From Palsa-360 sp963719875 (GTDB lineage Bacteria; Acidobacteriota; Terriglobia; Acidiferrales; UBA7541): 64,000 bases of DNA. Shown here in pieces: positions 1 through 8,493 of the stretch. Positions within the stretch are counted from its first letter, which is position 1. Every line of letters starts with the position of its first letter. A model generated the notes under the pieces. The model saw nothing but the letters and a program-made list of their open reading frames with translations. It had not been told where the DNA came from and did no database searches. The DNA lies in assembly GCA_963719875.1 (NCBI GenBank), contig CAVRDJ010000002.1, forward strand, positions 2,914,001 through 2,978,000, given 5' to 3'. Both the position numbers and the translations under genes were made by a program.

Positions 1-90
1 CTCCGGGGAGGCGCCGATGACTCCCTGTGTGACTTGGTTCGCGATTTTCTTCAAGTATTTACGTCTGGGTTTTGCAGTATCACCTACCAT
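1..90 (-). CDS. Possible 5' end of an unidentified gene, cut by window edge
   Basis: A frame opening with ATG at 90 on the minus strand reads MVGDTAKPRRKYLKKIANQ and stays open to base 1, so about 30 codons are visible. The next 50 bases upstream are non-repetitive and a dispersed inverted repeat follows at 143-214, which is consistent with a gene start next to an intergenic region. There is no convincing Shine-Dalgarno sequence and too little protein to assign a family. It could equally be chance coding potential. Confidence 0.3.
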   Translation of the reverse strand, partial: MVGDTAKPRRKYLKKIANQVTQGVIGASPE

Positions 91-142
91 CAATTGTGCG
101 CGGAATGTTTCAGGATTTGTGATGGATTTGGGATTCGCTTTA

Positions 143-214
143 GTAGCGCAGGCTTCAGCCTGTGGATTTTGGTGTCTGCAAGGACGTAACCCCGCAGGCT
201 GAAGCCCGCGCTAC
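143..214. repeat. Dispersed inverted repeat, GTAGCGC/TTCAGCCTG type
   Basis: The left arm reads GTAGCGCAGGCTTCAGCCTG and the right arm is its near-complement ending GCCCGCGCTAC, around a spacer of about 25 bases carrying GCAAGGAC. The same design recurs at 18869, 28125 and 28630. The element lies between the acetamidase gene end and the possible gene at the window edge. Confidence 0.85.
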
Positions 215-218
215 CATT

Positions 219-1163
219 TCAGAAAAGTTTTCTTGCAGGAAGAATCTGTTTCGAGATTGCCGCCGAAACCGTATAGATCGGCTCATTCACCATCTGGCTC
301 AGCCGCAGATTCATCGCCACGCTGCACAGCAGGTAGGCGTGCACCGCGCTGAATCCCCAGCGATCCACGAGCAAATCGATCATGCGCGAAGTTGCCGATC
401 GGGCAGCGGCGGTGGCATCGCTCGCCGATTCGACCACAATCCATTCGCCGCCCGCCGCATCGGTTTCCAGTTTCCGCGCCGCGGGGGTTTCGACCATCGG
501 CCCCGGAAGCGCGCACCGCTTGTGCACCTCGAAGCGCAACGTCACGTCGGCGGGGCATTCGATCCCGTTGATGCAAACTTCTCCATCGCCCTGCGCGGCA
601 TGCGCGTCGCCCGCGGAAAAGAGCGCGCCGCGATTGAGTACCGGCAAATAGAGCGTGGCGCCGGTGCACAGCTCGCGCACATCCATGTTGCCGCCGAAAA
701 TCCCCGGCGGCCGGGTGCGAAATTCGCCGTCTTCCGCGGGCGCCACGCCCATCACGCCGCAGAATGGGCGCAACGGCACGACGGCAGGCGCAATCGACTT
801 GCTTACCTCCCCGTCCAGCTTCCAAATGAAGAAAAAAGGCTGCGCAAAGCGCTGCTTGAGAAAACCGAGGCCGCTTACCACGCTCGTCCAGCCCCAACCT
901 TTGTGCGCCACTTCCTGGACGTCCACTTGAAGAACGTCGCCCGGCCCGGCTCCCTCGACAAAAATCGGTCCGGTGAGCGCGTGAATGCGGTCACGATCAA
1001 TTTTCTGATACTCCGCGAGGGTCATGGAGGGGTGAATTTGTGCGCCGCTCGAATCCACACATTCCAGGTGAACAGTGTCTCCGGAGGCGATGCGAAGGCG
1101 CGGCTTTAGCGCGCGGTTCCAGCGGGAATGTGTGGGTTCAGCGCTTAGAGAGTATTCAGCCAT
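219..1163 (-). CDS. Acetamidase/formamidase family protein
   Basis: This 314-residue protein matches the acetamidase/formamidase family, metal-dependent amidases that hydrolyse formamide, acetamide or related short amides to the acid and ammonia. Seen features typical of the family are an N-terminal segment on binding of the substrate (DTVHLECVDSSG), a central PPGIFGGNMDVRELCTG block with the Gly-Gly-Asn-Met-Asp motif, and GDAHAAQGDGEVC with its histidine. The length fits the family and there is no signal peptide, so it is likely cytoplasmic. It is followed on the opposite side by a RidA gene on the same strand only 8 bases upstream, suggesting cotranscription and a role in nitrogen scavenging (inference). 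The true substrate cannot be told from sequence. Confidence 0.9.
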   Translation of the reverse strand: MAEYSLSAEPTHSRWNRALKPRLRIASGDTVHLECVDSSGAQIHPSMTLAEYQKIDRDRIHALTGPIFVEGAGPGDVLQVDVQEVAHKGWGWTSVVSGLGFLKQRFAQPFFFIWKLDGEVSKSIAPAVVPLRPFCGVMGVAPAEDGEFRTRPPGIFGGNMDVRELCTGATLYLPVLNRGALFSAGDAHAAQGDGEVCINGIECPADVTLRFEVHKRCALPGPMVETPAARKLETDAAGGEWIVVESASDATAAARSATSRMIDLLVDRWGFSAVHAYLLCSVAMNLRLSQMVNEPIYTVSAAISKQILPARKLF

Positions 1164-1171
1164 GGGCCAGC

Positions 1172-1633
1172 CTATACCTCCACCGTCATTTGCAATTCGA
1201 CGAGCGCGTTGCGCGGCAACGCCGGAACGCCAATCGCCGTGCGCACATGCCGCCCCGCCTCTCCAAAAATTTCGATGAAGAGATCGGACGCGCCGTTGAT
1301 GACTTTGGGCGAATCCGGAAAACCGGCGATGGCATTCACATATCCATTCACGGTGACAATGTTCTTTACTTTATCGAGCGAGCCGAGGTGGGCCGTCAGC
1401 ACCGCCAACTGAATCAGCGCGCAGGCACGCGCCGCGGCATAACCCTCTTCAATCGTGCGCCCGGCGCCTGCAGTTCCAGTAATCACTTCTCCGGCATGAA
1501 TTGATATAACGCCAGCCAAATAGGCAATTGGCCCGACCGTCCTGGCCGGAAGATAGTTGCCGCCAGGCTGAGGCAACGCGGGAAGAACTATGCCCAGCTC
1601 CTTGAGCCGTGCCTCGATCCTCGCAACAGCCAT
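1172..1633 (-). CDS. RidA family protein (YjgF/YER057c/UK114)
   Basis: A 153-residue protein of the RidA family, small trimeric enzymes that deaminate reactive enamine/imine intermediates released by PLP enzymes. The core runs from YLAGVIS to the C-terminal block RTAIGVPALPRNALVELQM, where the conserved arginine that binds the carboxylate in deaminating members is present (R at the start of RTAIGV). It is about 25 residues longer at the N-terminus than E. coli RidA, as seen in one of the other Rid subfamilies, so deaminase activity is probable but not certain. It lies just upstream of the amidase gene in the same orientation with an 8-base gap, likely one operon. Confidence 0.9.
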   Translation of the reverse strand: MAVARIEARLKELGIVLPALPQPGGNYLPARTVGPIAYLAGVISIHAGEVITGTAGAGRTIEEGYAAARACALIQLAVLTAHLGSLDKVKNIVTVNGYVNAIAGFPDSPKVINGASDLFIEIFGEAGRHVRTAIGVPALPRNALVELQMTVEV

Positions 1634-1736
1634 AAACGCCAGCGACCTCCGTCAAAAAGAATCGCGCCAGTTTAGCATATACAGTCTCTCGCCAGATTTC
1701 AGCTTGCCTCTCGGCCAGCGTGCGTTACGATGCGCC

Positions 1737-2612
1737 ATGCGGCATTCTTGGGCCAGCATCCTTGCCTTCACGGCACTATTCCTCGTTGCAGCAAGTAAAC
1801 ATTCTTTTCCTGTGTTGCATGAAAAAAGGCATCTTCCCTCGGACCTCGAAGTGAGCGGTGCGCTGGCGGGCCTGCCGCCGGGATCGACGCGCTACATCAC
1901 TCGCGAGGAACTCCTGGCCATGCCCTCGGTGAACTTTACCGTAACAGACGATGCAAACTTCTCGGCCCCCGCCAAAATTCGCGGTGTGAAGCTCGAAGAG
2001 CTGGCGCGGAGTCTGGGCGGGCCCTCTGCGTCGGACATGGTCGTCGCGATCTGCGATGACGGCTATCGCGCGAACTACCCGCATGCCTACCTTGTGGCGC
2101 ATCATCCCGTGGTGGTGCTCGAAGTGAATGGCCAGCCGCCAACCGGCTGGCCAAAGGATTCTCAGGAGCACACCTTTGATATGGGGCCCTACATGATTTC
2201 GCATTCAAAATTCACGCCCAGTTATCAGATTCTCTCGCAGGCCGAGGAAGCTCAAATTCCATGGGGCGTTGTGCGCATCGAATTCCGCGAGGAGAAAATT
2301 GTCTTTGCAGCGATTGCACCGCGCGGTCCCGATGCGCACGATCGCGACGTGCAGGACGGTTTCCGCATCGCAGAGCAGAATTGTTTCCGCTGCCACAACG
2401 CAGGACGAGAGGGAGGACAGAAGTCGGGCCGATCGTGGGAGTCACTCGCCGCGTTAGCAGAGGCTTCGCCCAAGGATTTTGGCGCCTACATTCGCGCGCC
2501 GCTAACGAATAATCCGCATGCGCAAATGCCCGGCAATCCGAAATACGACAATGCGACCCTGGCAGCTCTCACCGCCTACTTCCGGACGTTCTCCGAGCCG
2601 GCAAAACCATGA
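1737..2612 (+). CDS. Exported c-type cytochrome with sulfite-oxidase-like domain
   Basis: The start is taken at ATG 1737 (MRHSWASIL), giving 291 residues with an N-terminal hydrophobic signal segment (about residues 5-19). The frame is open further upstream, but that part is not protein-like. Residues 55-195 resemble the C-terminal part of the oxidoreductase molybdopterin-binding (SUOX) fold: GVKLEELARSLG, then ICDDGYRANYP and VVLEVNGQPP. Residues 205-290 are a cytochrome c domain with heme motif CFRCH at 216-220 and a likely axial Met at 264. The Mo-ligand Cys expected before the GVKLEEL strand is missing, so the first domain may not hold molybdenum. The stop codon overlaps the DUF2165 gene start, which indicates translational coupling. 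A periplasmic electron-transfer role is inferred. Confidence 0.8.
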   Translation: MRHSWASILAFTALFLVAASKHSFPVLHEKRHLPSDLEVSGALAGLPPGSTRYITREELLAMPSVNFTVTDDANFSAPAKIRGVKLEELARSLGGPSASDMVVAICDDGYRANYPHAYLVAHHPVVVLEVNGQPPTGWPKDSQEHTFDMGPYMISHSKFTPSYQILSQAEEAQIPWGVVRIEFREEKIVFAAIAPRGPDAHDRDVQDGFRIAEQNCFRCHNAGREGGQKSGRSWESLAALAEASPKDFGAYIRAPLTNNPHAQMPGNPKYDNATLAALTAYFRTFSEPAKP

Positions 2613-3106
2613 CACTCCGCACAATTAAGTTACTGCTGGTTTTTGGTGTGGCAATTTTTTATTCCCTGGTCGTCTTCAACAACATCACGGATTACGGTTC
2701 CGACTACGAATTCGTGCGGCACGTGATGATGATGGACTCCACGTTTCCAGGGAATCGCGGGATGTGGCGCGCCATTAACACTCCGTTTCTGCACACCGCT
2801 TTCTACTGGTCGATCATCACTTGGGAAACGATCACGATGCTACTCTGCTGGTGGGGCGGATTCCGCATGGCCCGGGCACTCGGTGGAACGGCTGCGGCGT
2901 TTCATCATGCCAAACGAGTTTCCCTTTCCGCGCTGGCTCTTGGTTTGCTGATGTGGCTGGTCGCATTTCTGGCGGTGGGAGGCGAATGGTTCTTGATGTG
3001 GCAATCGAAAACTTGGAACGGGCAGGACGCAGCGTTCCGCATGTTCACGGTCGTTGGCGTTGTGCTGCTAGTCGTGGCGCAACCCGATGCTGAAGGCCAA
3101 CCCTAG
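2609..3106 (+). CDS. DUF2165 family small integral membrane protein
   Basis: A 165-residue predicted membrane protein whose ATG overlaps the stop of the preceding cytochrome gene (ATGA). Four hydrophobic segments are visible at roughly residues 6-24, 62-82, 105-127 and 145-156. The pattern FNNITDYGSDYEFVRHVMMMD, with conserved Asn/Asp near the first helix and a tryptophan-rich second half, fits the DUF2165 family (predicted small integral membrane proteins of unknown function). Because it is translationally coupled to a heme protein it may anchor that cytochrome or pass electrons to the membrane (inference). The family has no established activity that I know of. Confidence 0.8.
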   Translation: MTLRTIKLLLVFGVAIFYSLVVFNNITDYGSDYEFVRHVMMMDSTFPGNRGMWRAINTPFLHTAFYWSIITWETITMLLCWWGGFRMARALGGTAAAFHHAKRVSLSALALGLLMWLVAFLAVGGEWFLMWQSKTWNGQDAAFRMFTVVGVVLLVVAQPDAEGQP

Positions 3107-3186
3107 CCTATCGTCCGCGCCAGAATCGAACAGCGCTCAAGGAGCATCGACGGGAATGTTTGACGCGAAGCGCAGACGCCAATCCT

Positions 3187-3567
3187 TCACGGCGTCTTCG
3201 TCCTCACCATTTTTTTCGCCAGGAACAGGAGCAAGCGCCGGTCCTCTTCGTCCGCCCGGCTGAGCAACTGGCGGAACTTCGCCAGCGTCCGGGCATCCTT
3301 GCCGCTATCGCCCCACACCAAGGCGCCTGTCGTCCTGCGCTTCGGGAGGTTGGGCAGTTTGGGCGGTTCGTCACCATCGTAAAAAAGTTGGTAAAGTGGA
3401 ACTTCCAGGGCGCGCGCGAATTTTTCAAGTGTTTCCACGGCCGGCACGGTGTGTCCGTTTTCCACTCGTGAGATATAACAACGGAGCAGGCCCGTCCGCT
3501 TTTCAACTTCACCTTGGGAGAATTTTTTCTGTTCCCGCAGAACCCGCAATCGATCGCCTATAATCAT
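3187..3567 (-). CDS. XRE-family transcriptional regulator
   Basis: A 126-residue protein starting at ATG 3567 (MIIGDRLRVLREQKK), chosen because a GGAGGT Shine-Dalgarno sequence sits 10 bases upstream; the frame is open 18 codons further but without such a site. Residues 5-62 form a Cro/C1-type helix-turn-helix: FSQGEVEKRTGL is the first helix pair, and YISRVENGHTVPAVETLEKFARAL the recognition and following helices. The C-terminal 60 residues are basic and hydrophilic with no recognised sensor domain. It stands alone, upstream of nothing obvious on its strand apart from the DUF2165 gene tail, so its targets are unknown. Confidence 0.88.
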   Translation of the reverse strand: MIIGDRLRVLREQKKFSQGEVEKRTGLLRCYISRVENGHTVPAVETLEKFARALEVPLYQLFYDGDEPPKLPNLPKRRTTGALVWGDSGKDARTLAKFRQLLSRADEEDRRLLLFLAKKMVRTKTP

Positions 3568-3755
3568 GTTCGATGGTACCTCCGGAGTTGAGATATTCAC
3601 ATAGCAATAACAAGGTGGCAATCACGACCGGGCAGAAAGAGCATACATCAGAAGATTAATTCATCACAATAGTTTCGCGCCGGCACCGGGGGCCGGGGCA
3701 AAGCGAGTTGCCACAGCAAATGTCCTGCCCGCGGCTTAAAGCGTCTTTTGGCCGT

Positions 3756-6020
3756 CTAAGCTTTGAGCGCGCTCAAGACACGCTGCGGGGTAAACGGAAC
3801 CTGGCGCAAGCGTACGCCCGTGGCGTCAAAAATGGCGTTGGCAATGGCGGCCGTGACCGGAACGATGGATGGCTCGCCTCCGCCCAGTGGCTGCATTTCT
3901 GGACGGTCGATGAGCACGATCTCAACGTCCGGAACCTGCTCGAAGCGAATCACCGGGTAGCTATCCCAATCGAGATTTTTTTGTCCAGTGGAGTCGAAGT
4001 GAACCTCTTCCAGCAGGGCACGACTCACCGCTTGCAAGACGTTTCCTTCGATTTGGTTCTTCAGCCCATCGGGATTGACGATCAAGCCGCAGTCATGCCC
4101 CAATGTAATTTTCTTTACGGTCACATCGCCCGTCGTCTTGTCGACTTCGATCTCCGCGACGGCAGCTGTCATGGTATTGGCCCGATTCGCCACGGCTATG
4201 CCTCTTCCCGAGGCCTTATTCCCGGTGGAAGCAGGAGCGGGCGACAGATGATCGGTCCAGCCAGCCCGCTTGGCGGTGGCGACCAGAATCTCGGAAATCC
4301 GCTTGTCGCTGGTTAGGTAGCGAAGCCGGAACTGCACCGGATCAACGTGCAAATCCGAAGCGATTTCATCAATCGTGGATTCGCTGGCGAAGACGCGTGC
4401 CAAGTCCCCCGGCGCGCGGAGATTGCTGGTTCGCAAAGGCCATTGGCCTTGCTGCACCCAGGGAATATCCGCCGCCACGACTTTCTGGTTTTCGAATGTA
4501 TAGATCTGCCCTCCGCCGCCCGCGCCGTTTAAAAATCCGGGACCCGATGGTTTGAGGCCAATTTGAGCCGATGCAAGCAGGGGATTCGCTTCGGATTCGG
4601 ACCACGGCAAACTCCGGTCCATGAAATCCCAGGCAATCACGTTGCCCTGGGCGTCCACGCCGGCGCGGACCGTGGTGAGTTGCGCGGGGCCTTTGGGGTC
4701 CCAGGCGTGTTCGTCCTCGCGCATCCATTGCACGCGGACCGGCTTGCCCACGGCGCGGGACATCAGTGCCGCATCCTCGGCTACGTCATCGCTTTCCAGG
4801 CGGCCATAGCTGCCCGAACCTTCCCGGTAGAGAAGGTGAACATTTTTCGGCGGAATGTTCAACATCCTGGCAATGGAATCCCGCGTTCGAAACGGGCCCT
4901 GCGTTCCTGTCCAAATCGTGGCTTTGTCTCCCCGGACGTCCGCGAGGGCGCACGGCGGGCCCATCATGCCGTGCAACTGGAAGGGCCAGTAATAGGTGGC
5001 TTCGTATTTCTTTTGCGCCTTGGAGAACCCGGCATCCAGATTGCCGCGGTTTGTTACCGGGATGTCCTTGAAGCTCTTCGTATTCTTTAGATAATCGAAA
5101 ACTTCGCTCGGGCCGGACATCATTTTCAATGTTGGTTCGGACCAGGTTACCTTCAGCGTCCGGGCCGCCTGAATCGCCGCCCACTCTGTCTCCGCAACCA
5201 CGCCGACGAAGCTTCCCTCCCGCACGACCTTTACTACGCCAGGAATATTCTTGATCGAGCTTTCATCGATGCTCGCCGGCGCGGAAAGTGATGTTGCCGG
5301 ACGCACCACGCGCCCATGAAGCATTCCGGGCACCCTGGCATCCTGCGAGTAGACGAATTCACCTGTGAATTTTTCCGGCAGGTCAACCCGCGGAATCGAT
5401 TTCCCGACAATCTTGTAATCTTTCGGGTTCTTGGCGGGAACTTCCGGCGCCACTTTCATGTCCCAGCCGACTCCGGCGGCGACGATTTTTATATTAAAGC
5501 GTTTGCCGCCGAGGAGATCTCCGTAAGCGATTTTCTTGGCGGGGTTACTGACCACGCTGACCACGCCGTCCGCAACGGTGAGCGTGTCCACGGGTGAATC
5601 GAGGCGCGCGGACGCCAGCTTGAGCAACTCCAGCCGCGCCGCCGCGGATGCCTGGCGCAATTGCACGCCGCCCCGCTCGACGGTTCTGGCGGCCGCCGTA
5701 ACTCCCTGGTCGACTGCCTTGTCCGTATCGCCCGAATCCATGTAAACCTTCTTGAAAGACACATCGAGTTCCTCGGCCACAATCTGCGCGAGGGCCGTCA
5801 CGACACCCGTTCCGAGCTCGACTTTGCCCGTGAAAACGGTAACGGTCCCATCCTTCGAGATGGCCAGCCAGGAATCGAGCACGGTCGGGTCCATGCCGTC
5901 CACGGAGAGCCCTTCGCCTTGGGCGAGCACTCTCGCGGCAGTCCCGAAGAAGCTGAAGCCCACGATGAGGACGCCTGTGCTCTTAAGAAGATCTCTGCGG
6001 GAGATGGATTTGGTTTCCAT
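3756..6020 (-). CDS. Tat-exported molybdopterin subunit of a xanthine dehydrogenase-family oxidoreductase
   Basis: 754 residues. The N-terminus SISRRDLLKSTG is a twin-arginine signal followed by a hydrophobic stretch and an A-x-A-type end (RVLAQ), so folded, cofactor-loaded export is expected. The rest matches the single-chain aldehyde oxidase/isoquinoline 1-oxidoreductase beta-type molybdopterin subunit: VFTGKVELGTGV near residue 63, the PGMLHGRVVRP block near 232, and the active-site Glu in GGGEPSIVP near residue 717. The small 2Fe-2S subunit gene precedes it by 16 bases on the same strand. Such pairs hydroxylate N-heterocycles or oxidise aldehydes and pass electrons to periplasmic cytochromes; the substrate here is unknown. 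Confidence 0.92.
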   Translation of the reverse strand: METKSISRRDLLKSTGVLIVGFSFFGTAARVLAQGEGLSVDGMDPTVLDSWLAISKDGTVTVFTGKVELGTGVVTALAQIVAEELDVSFKKVYMDSGDTDKAVDQGVTAAARTVERGGVQLRQASAAARLELLKLASARLDSPVDTLTVADGVVSVVSNPAKKIAYGDLLGGKRFNIKIVAAGVGWDMKVAPEVPAKNPKDYKIVGKSIPRVDLPEKFTGEFVYSQDARVPGMLHGRVVRPATSLSAPASIDESSIKNIPGVVKVVREGSFVGVVAETEWAAIQAARTLKVTWSEPTLKMMSGPSEVFDYLKNTKSFKDIPVTNRGNLDAGFSKAQKKYEATYYWPFQLHGMMGPPCALADVRGDKATIWTGTQGPFRTRDSIARMLNIPPKNVHLLYREGSGSYGRLESDDVAEDAALMSRAVGKPVRVQWMREDEHAWDPKGPAQLTTVRAGVDAQGNVIAWDFMDRSLPWSESEANPLLASAQIGLKPSGPGFLNGAGGGGQIYTFENQKVVAADIPWVQQGQWPLRTSNLRAPGDLARVFASESTIDEIASDLHVDPVQFRLRYLTSDKRISEILVATAKRAGWTDHLSPAPASTGNKASGRGIAVANRANTMTAAVAEIEVDKTTGDVTVKKITLGHDCGLIVNPDGLKNQIEGNVLQAVSRALLEEVHFDSTGQKNLDWDSYPVIRFEQVPDVEIVLIDRPEMQPLGGGEPSIVPVTAAIANAIFDATGVRLRQVPFTPQRVLSALKA

Positions 6021-6036
6021 GTTCGGCTCTCCTTCG

Positions 6037-6507
6037 TTAGGCTTTCACGCTTGAATTTGAAACGCGCTGGATGGCGCGGATGACCCGCAAGTGAGTGCCA
6101 CAGCGGCAGAGATAGCTATTCAAAGATCGTTTGATATCGGAGACCGTCGGGTGGGGATTCTTGTCGAGCAAGGCCTTGGCGCCCATCACCATGCCGTTCA
6201 TGCAGTAACCGCACTGCGCTGCCTGCTCTTCGACGAACGCTGCCTGGATCGGGTGAGGATGAGCGACGTTTCCGAGCCCCTCGAGAGTGGTGACGCTCTT
6301 ATTTTCCGCCGCCGAAGCCGGAAGCATGCAGGAACGCATGGTGTTGCCGTCCACCAGCACCGTGCACGCTCCACATTGTCCCAAGCCGCAGCCAAACCGG
6401 GGTCCGTGAAGCTCCAGATTGTCACGCAGGACGTACAGCAGCGGCGTGTCGGGGTCAACTTCAACGACTCTCGACTTCCCATTCACTTTCAGCGAGATTC
6501 GCGCCAT
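6037..6507 (-). CDS. (2Fe-2S)-binding small subunit of molybdenum hydroxylase
   Basis: 156 residues with two [2Fe-2S] sites. The plant-ferredoxin-like N-terminal domain has Cys at 40, 45, 48 and 60 (GCGLGQCGACTV), and the C-terminal four-helix domain has Cys at 99, 102, 134 and 136 (CGYCMNGM and CRCGTH). This is the standard small subunit (IorA/CoxS type) that carries electrons away from the molybdenum centre. It is the first gene of a two-gene minus-strand operon with the Tat-exported large subunit. It has no signal peptide of its own, so it is probably carried across the membrane as a hitch-hiker with the large subunit, as known for related enzymes. Confidence 0.95.
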   Translation of the reverse strand: MARISLKVNGKSRVVEVDPDTPLLYVLRDNLELHGPRFGCGLGQCGACTVLVDGNTMRSCMLPASAAENKSVTTLEGLGNVAHPHPIQAAFVEEQAAQCGYCMNGMVMGAKALLDKNPHPTVSDIKRSLNSYLCRCGTHLRVIRAIQRVSNSSVKA

Positions 6508-6861
6508 GGTGGAATTCCTTTCTCGACGGGTCGGTCAGAATCTGTTGGCCTTCATGTGCGATTTATGTACTCGATATTTCTGATTGGTCTTTTAATATAC
6601 ACCCTCTCGCATTCAGATGGAAATGCCGAGCCGGAATTTCTCAACGATTGATTCAAATCGAATCACCCAAACGCTCTTGGGATTGCAAATGGGGTATGGC
6701 CCAATTCAGTTCGAGAATTGAAACCGGTGATGACAGATGCAGGCAGGCATTGGGTTCGTCCTGTCGCGGGGCTGGGGATTAATTTTAGACACCCCAACGC
6801 CTTGTGACCGGTTTTGAACCGTGGTCACGATCACCCCGTCCTCGCCGTTGCATGTGTATTC
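6508..6861. other. Intergenic region upstream of the molybdenum hydroxylase operon
   Basis: 354 bases with no credible gene. It must contain the promoter of the leftward molybdenum hydroxylase operon, and the part around 6575-6660 is visibly more AT-rich than its surroundings. I see no confident -35/-10 pair, operator or terminator hairpin. Confidence 0.5.
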
Positions 6862-7617
6862 TTATCGCTGGTCTTGTGTTGCCGCGTCATAGGCGTAGCG
6901 TATGACAATGACCGAGCCCGACCGGCCGTTTTCGATGTGCCAAGTTTCGTAAAATTGCCGGCCGTCTGAGGACAGCTCCATCGTTCGGCTCATTTTCTTG
7001 CCCTGCGGACCTCTTTCATCGGTCACGAGTTGGCTGCCGTTCCAGTGCGCGGAGATCTGCTGCAAGGACTCGTCTTTCGATTTCTGAATTTTCCTGCCGT
7101 CGGTGAAGAACACCAGCTTGTGGCCCTGGTCATCTGTTGCATCCACCTCGGCATCCTTCAACGTGATGGTTTGCGAAGACTCAGGACGAACTAAGTCCTG
7201 TATTCGCTCGATGTTATCGGTGTCCTCACCGCCCATTCCCCTGCCGCCTCCGCCTCCACCGTACGGCCCGTTTCCTCCTCCGCCAGCTCCAGGGTAGGGA
7301 AAGCCGATGCCCACGCGTCCACCGCCGCCGCCCATTCCGCCTCCCGATCCTCCTCCCGGTGGCCGACCTTCCTCCAACTTCCTTCTCGGATCATCGCTCT
7401 CGCCGGCATTCAGCTTCCAAAATCCCGCGAGCGATTTTCTCGGATCTACCTCCGGTTGTTTTTTTGGCGGGGGCAATTGTCGAGGCGGAGGCAGCGGCTC
7501 TGAGGGAGGCAAGGGTCCAGGGGGCGCTTGCGCGAAGAGGCGACCCGTGGGGAACAGGCAGGCGCCGCAAAGAATTGCAATGCAAGCCGGGGCTCTCAAT
7601 TTATTAGGGAAAATCAT
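6862..7617 (-). CDS. Exported proline/glycine-rich protein of unknown function
   Basis: 251 residues. A signal peptide (residues 1-30, ending RLFAQ) is followed by a proline-rich segment, a KSLAGFWKLN motif near 63, and a long glycine-rich low-complexity stretch at about 92-130 (repeats of GGGG with single Met, Arg, Tyr and Pro). The C-terminal 110 residues look folded and hydrophilic, with a beta-rich pattern (SQTITLKDAEVDATDDQGH, LVFFTDGRKIQ, TMELSSDGRQFYETW). Secreted proteins with an L-x-G-x-W-x-L-N start and a C-terminal region of this type are frequent in acidobacterial genomes (recollection, not a search). Probably extracytoplasmic; no activity can be assigned. Confidence 0.7.
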   Translation of the reverse strand: MIFPNKLRAPACIAILCGACLFPTGRLFAQAPPGPLPPSEPLPPPRQLPPPKKQPEVDPRKSLAGFWKLNAGESDDPRRKLEEGRPPGGGSGGGMGGGGGRVGIGFPYPGAGGGGNGPYGGGGGGRGMGGEDTDNIERIQDLVRPESSQTITLKDAEVDATDDQGHKLVFFTDGRKIQKSKDESLQQISAHWNGSQLVTDERGPQGKKMSRTMELSSDGRQFYETWHIENGRSGSVIVIRYAYDAATQDQR

Positions 7618-7738
7618 ATTTGTCCCACCTCCACGCAGCAGACCACGTGCAGTCCACCCCTATAGATGTCAAAAATTTGTCACCGAGTTGCTTCTGTAAG
7701 GGCTTCCAGAAGTATACTCTCAGGCCTAGGTCCAGCCT

Positions 7739-8473
7739 ATGGAAACGGTTCTGATCATTGAAGACAGCCGTCCGATGCAACGGACGCTCCAGCGTTTGTT
7801 CGAGGCCGACTCCCTGGGAGTACGGATTGCTTCGGATGGAGTAGAAGGTCTCGAGAGTTTCCGGCAGGAGCCGCCCAACGTGGTGGTCCTGGATTTGAAG
7901 CTGCCCGGCCTTTCCGGCAAGGAACTTTGCCGGTCCTTCAAAGCAGAGATGCCTTCCGTGCCGATCGTGGTTTTGAGCGCCAATGCCAACGTCGACGACA
8001 AAGTGGTGCTTCTCGAATTGGGAGCGGATGACTACGTCACGAAGCCGTTCAGCCCCAAGGAACTGCTCGCGCGCGTGCGCCGTGCGATGCGGCGTAACAT
8101 ACGCAAGCCGCAAGCCGGGGCAAGTGCCGAAGCGGCGTCCCCTCATGACTTGCTGATCTTTGGCGATGTGGAGATCGACTTCACCAGTATGGAAGCGAAA
8201 CGCTCCGGCAAGCCTGTCAGCATGACCGCGCAGGAATTTAAATTATTGAGATTTCTTTCGCGGTCGATTGACCGCGTGATTTCACGCGAGGAATTGCTCA
8301 ACGAAGTCTGGGGATATCAGAACTATCCTTCCACCCGCACGGTGGACAACCATATCCTGCGGCTTCGCCAGAAGCTTGAGCCCGATCCTGCGCATCCGCA
8401 CTTTTTTGTGACCGTGCACAGCGCAGGCTATAAATTCGTCCCCGGCAGTGCTGCCGTGAACAGGAAAAATTAA
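7739..8473 (+). CDS. OmpR/PhoB-type response regulator
   Basis: 244 residues. The receiver domain (1-120) has the acidic pair E8-D9, phospho-acceptor D52 in VVVLDLKLPG, and K102 in the VTKPF loop. The winged-helix DNA-binding domain (about 145-240) is of OmpR type, with LRFLSRSIDRVISREELLNEV, then the RTVDNHILRLRQKLEPDP recognition-helix block and the terminal HSAGYKF wing. The sensor kinase gene starts 20 bases downstream on the same strand, so the two form a cognate pair. The signal is unknown. The genes upstream are on the other strand, so they share the 7618-7738 intergenic region. Confidence 0.95.
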   Translation: METVLIIEDSRPMQRTLQRLFEADSLGVRIASDGVEGLESFRQEPPNVVVLDLKLPGLSGKELCRSFKAEMPSVPIVVLSANANVDDKVVLLELGADDYVTKPFSPKELLARVRRAMRRNIRKPQAGASAEAASPHDLLIFGDVEIDFTSMEAKRSGKPVSMTAQEFKLLRFLSRSIDRVISREELLNEVWGYQNYPSTRTVDNHILRLRQKLEPDPAHPHFFVTVHSAGYKFVPGSAAVNRKN

Positions 8474-8493
8474 CGCGTTTCGCGGAGAGTTCG

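Noticed and set aside
162..1109. A 315-codon open frame on the + strand opposite the acetamidase gene
   Set aside because: It is the antisense shadow of a well-supported family gene; its composition is Arg/His/Ala-rich and has no ribosome site or domain.
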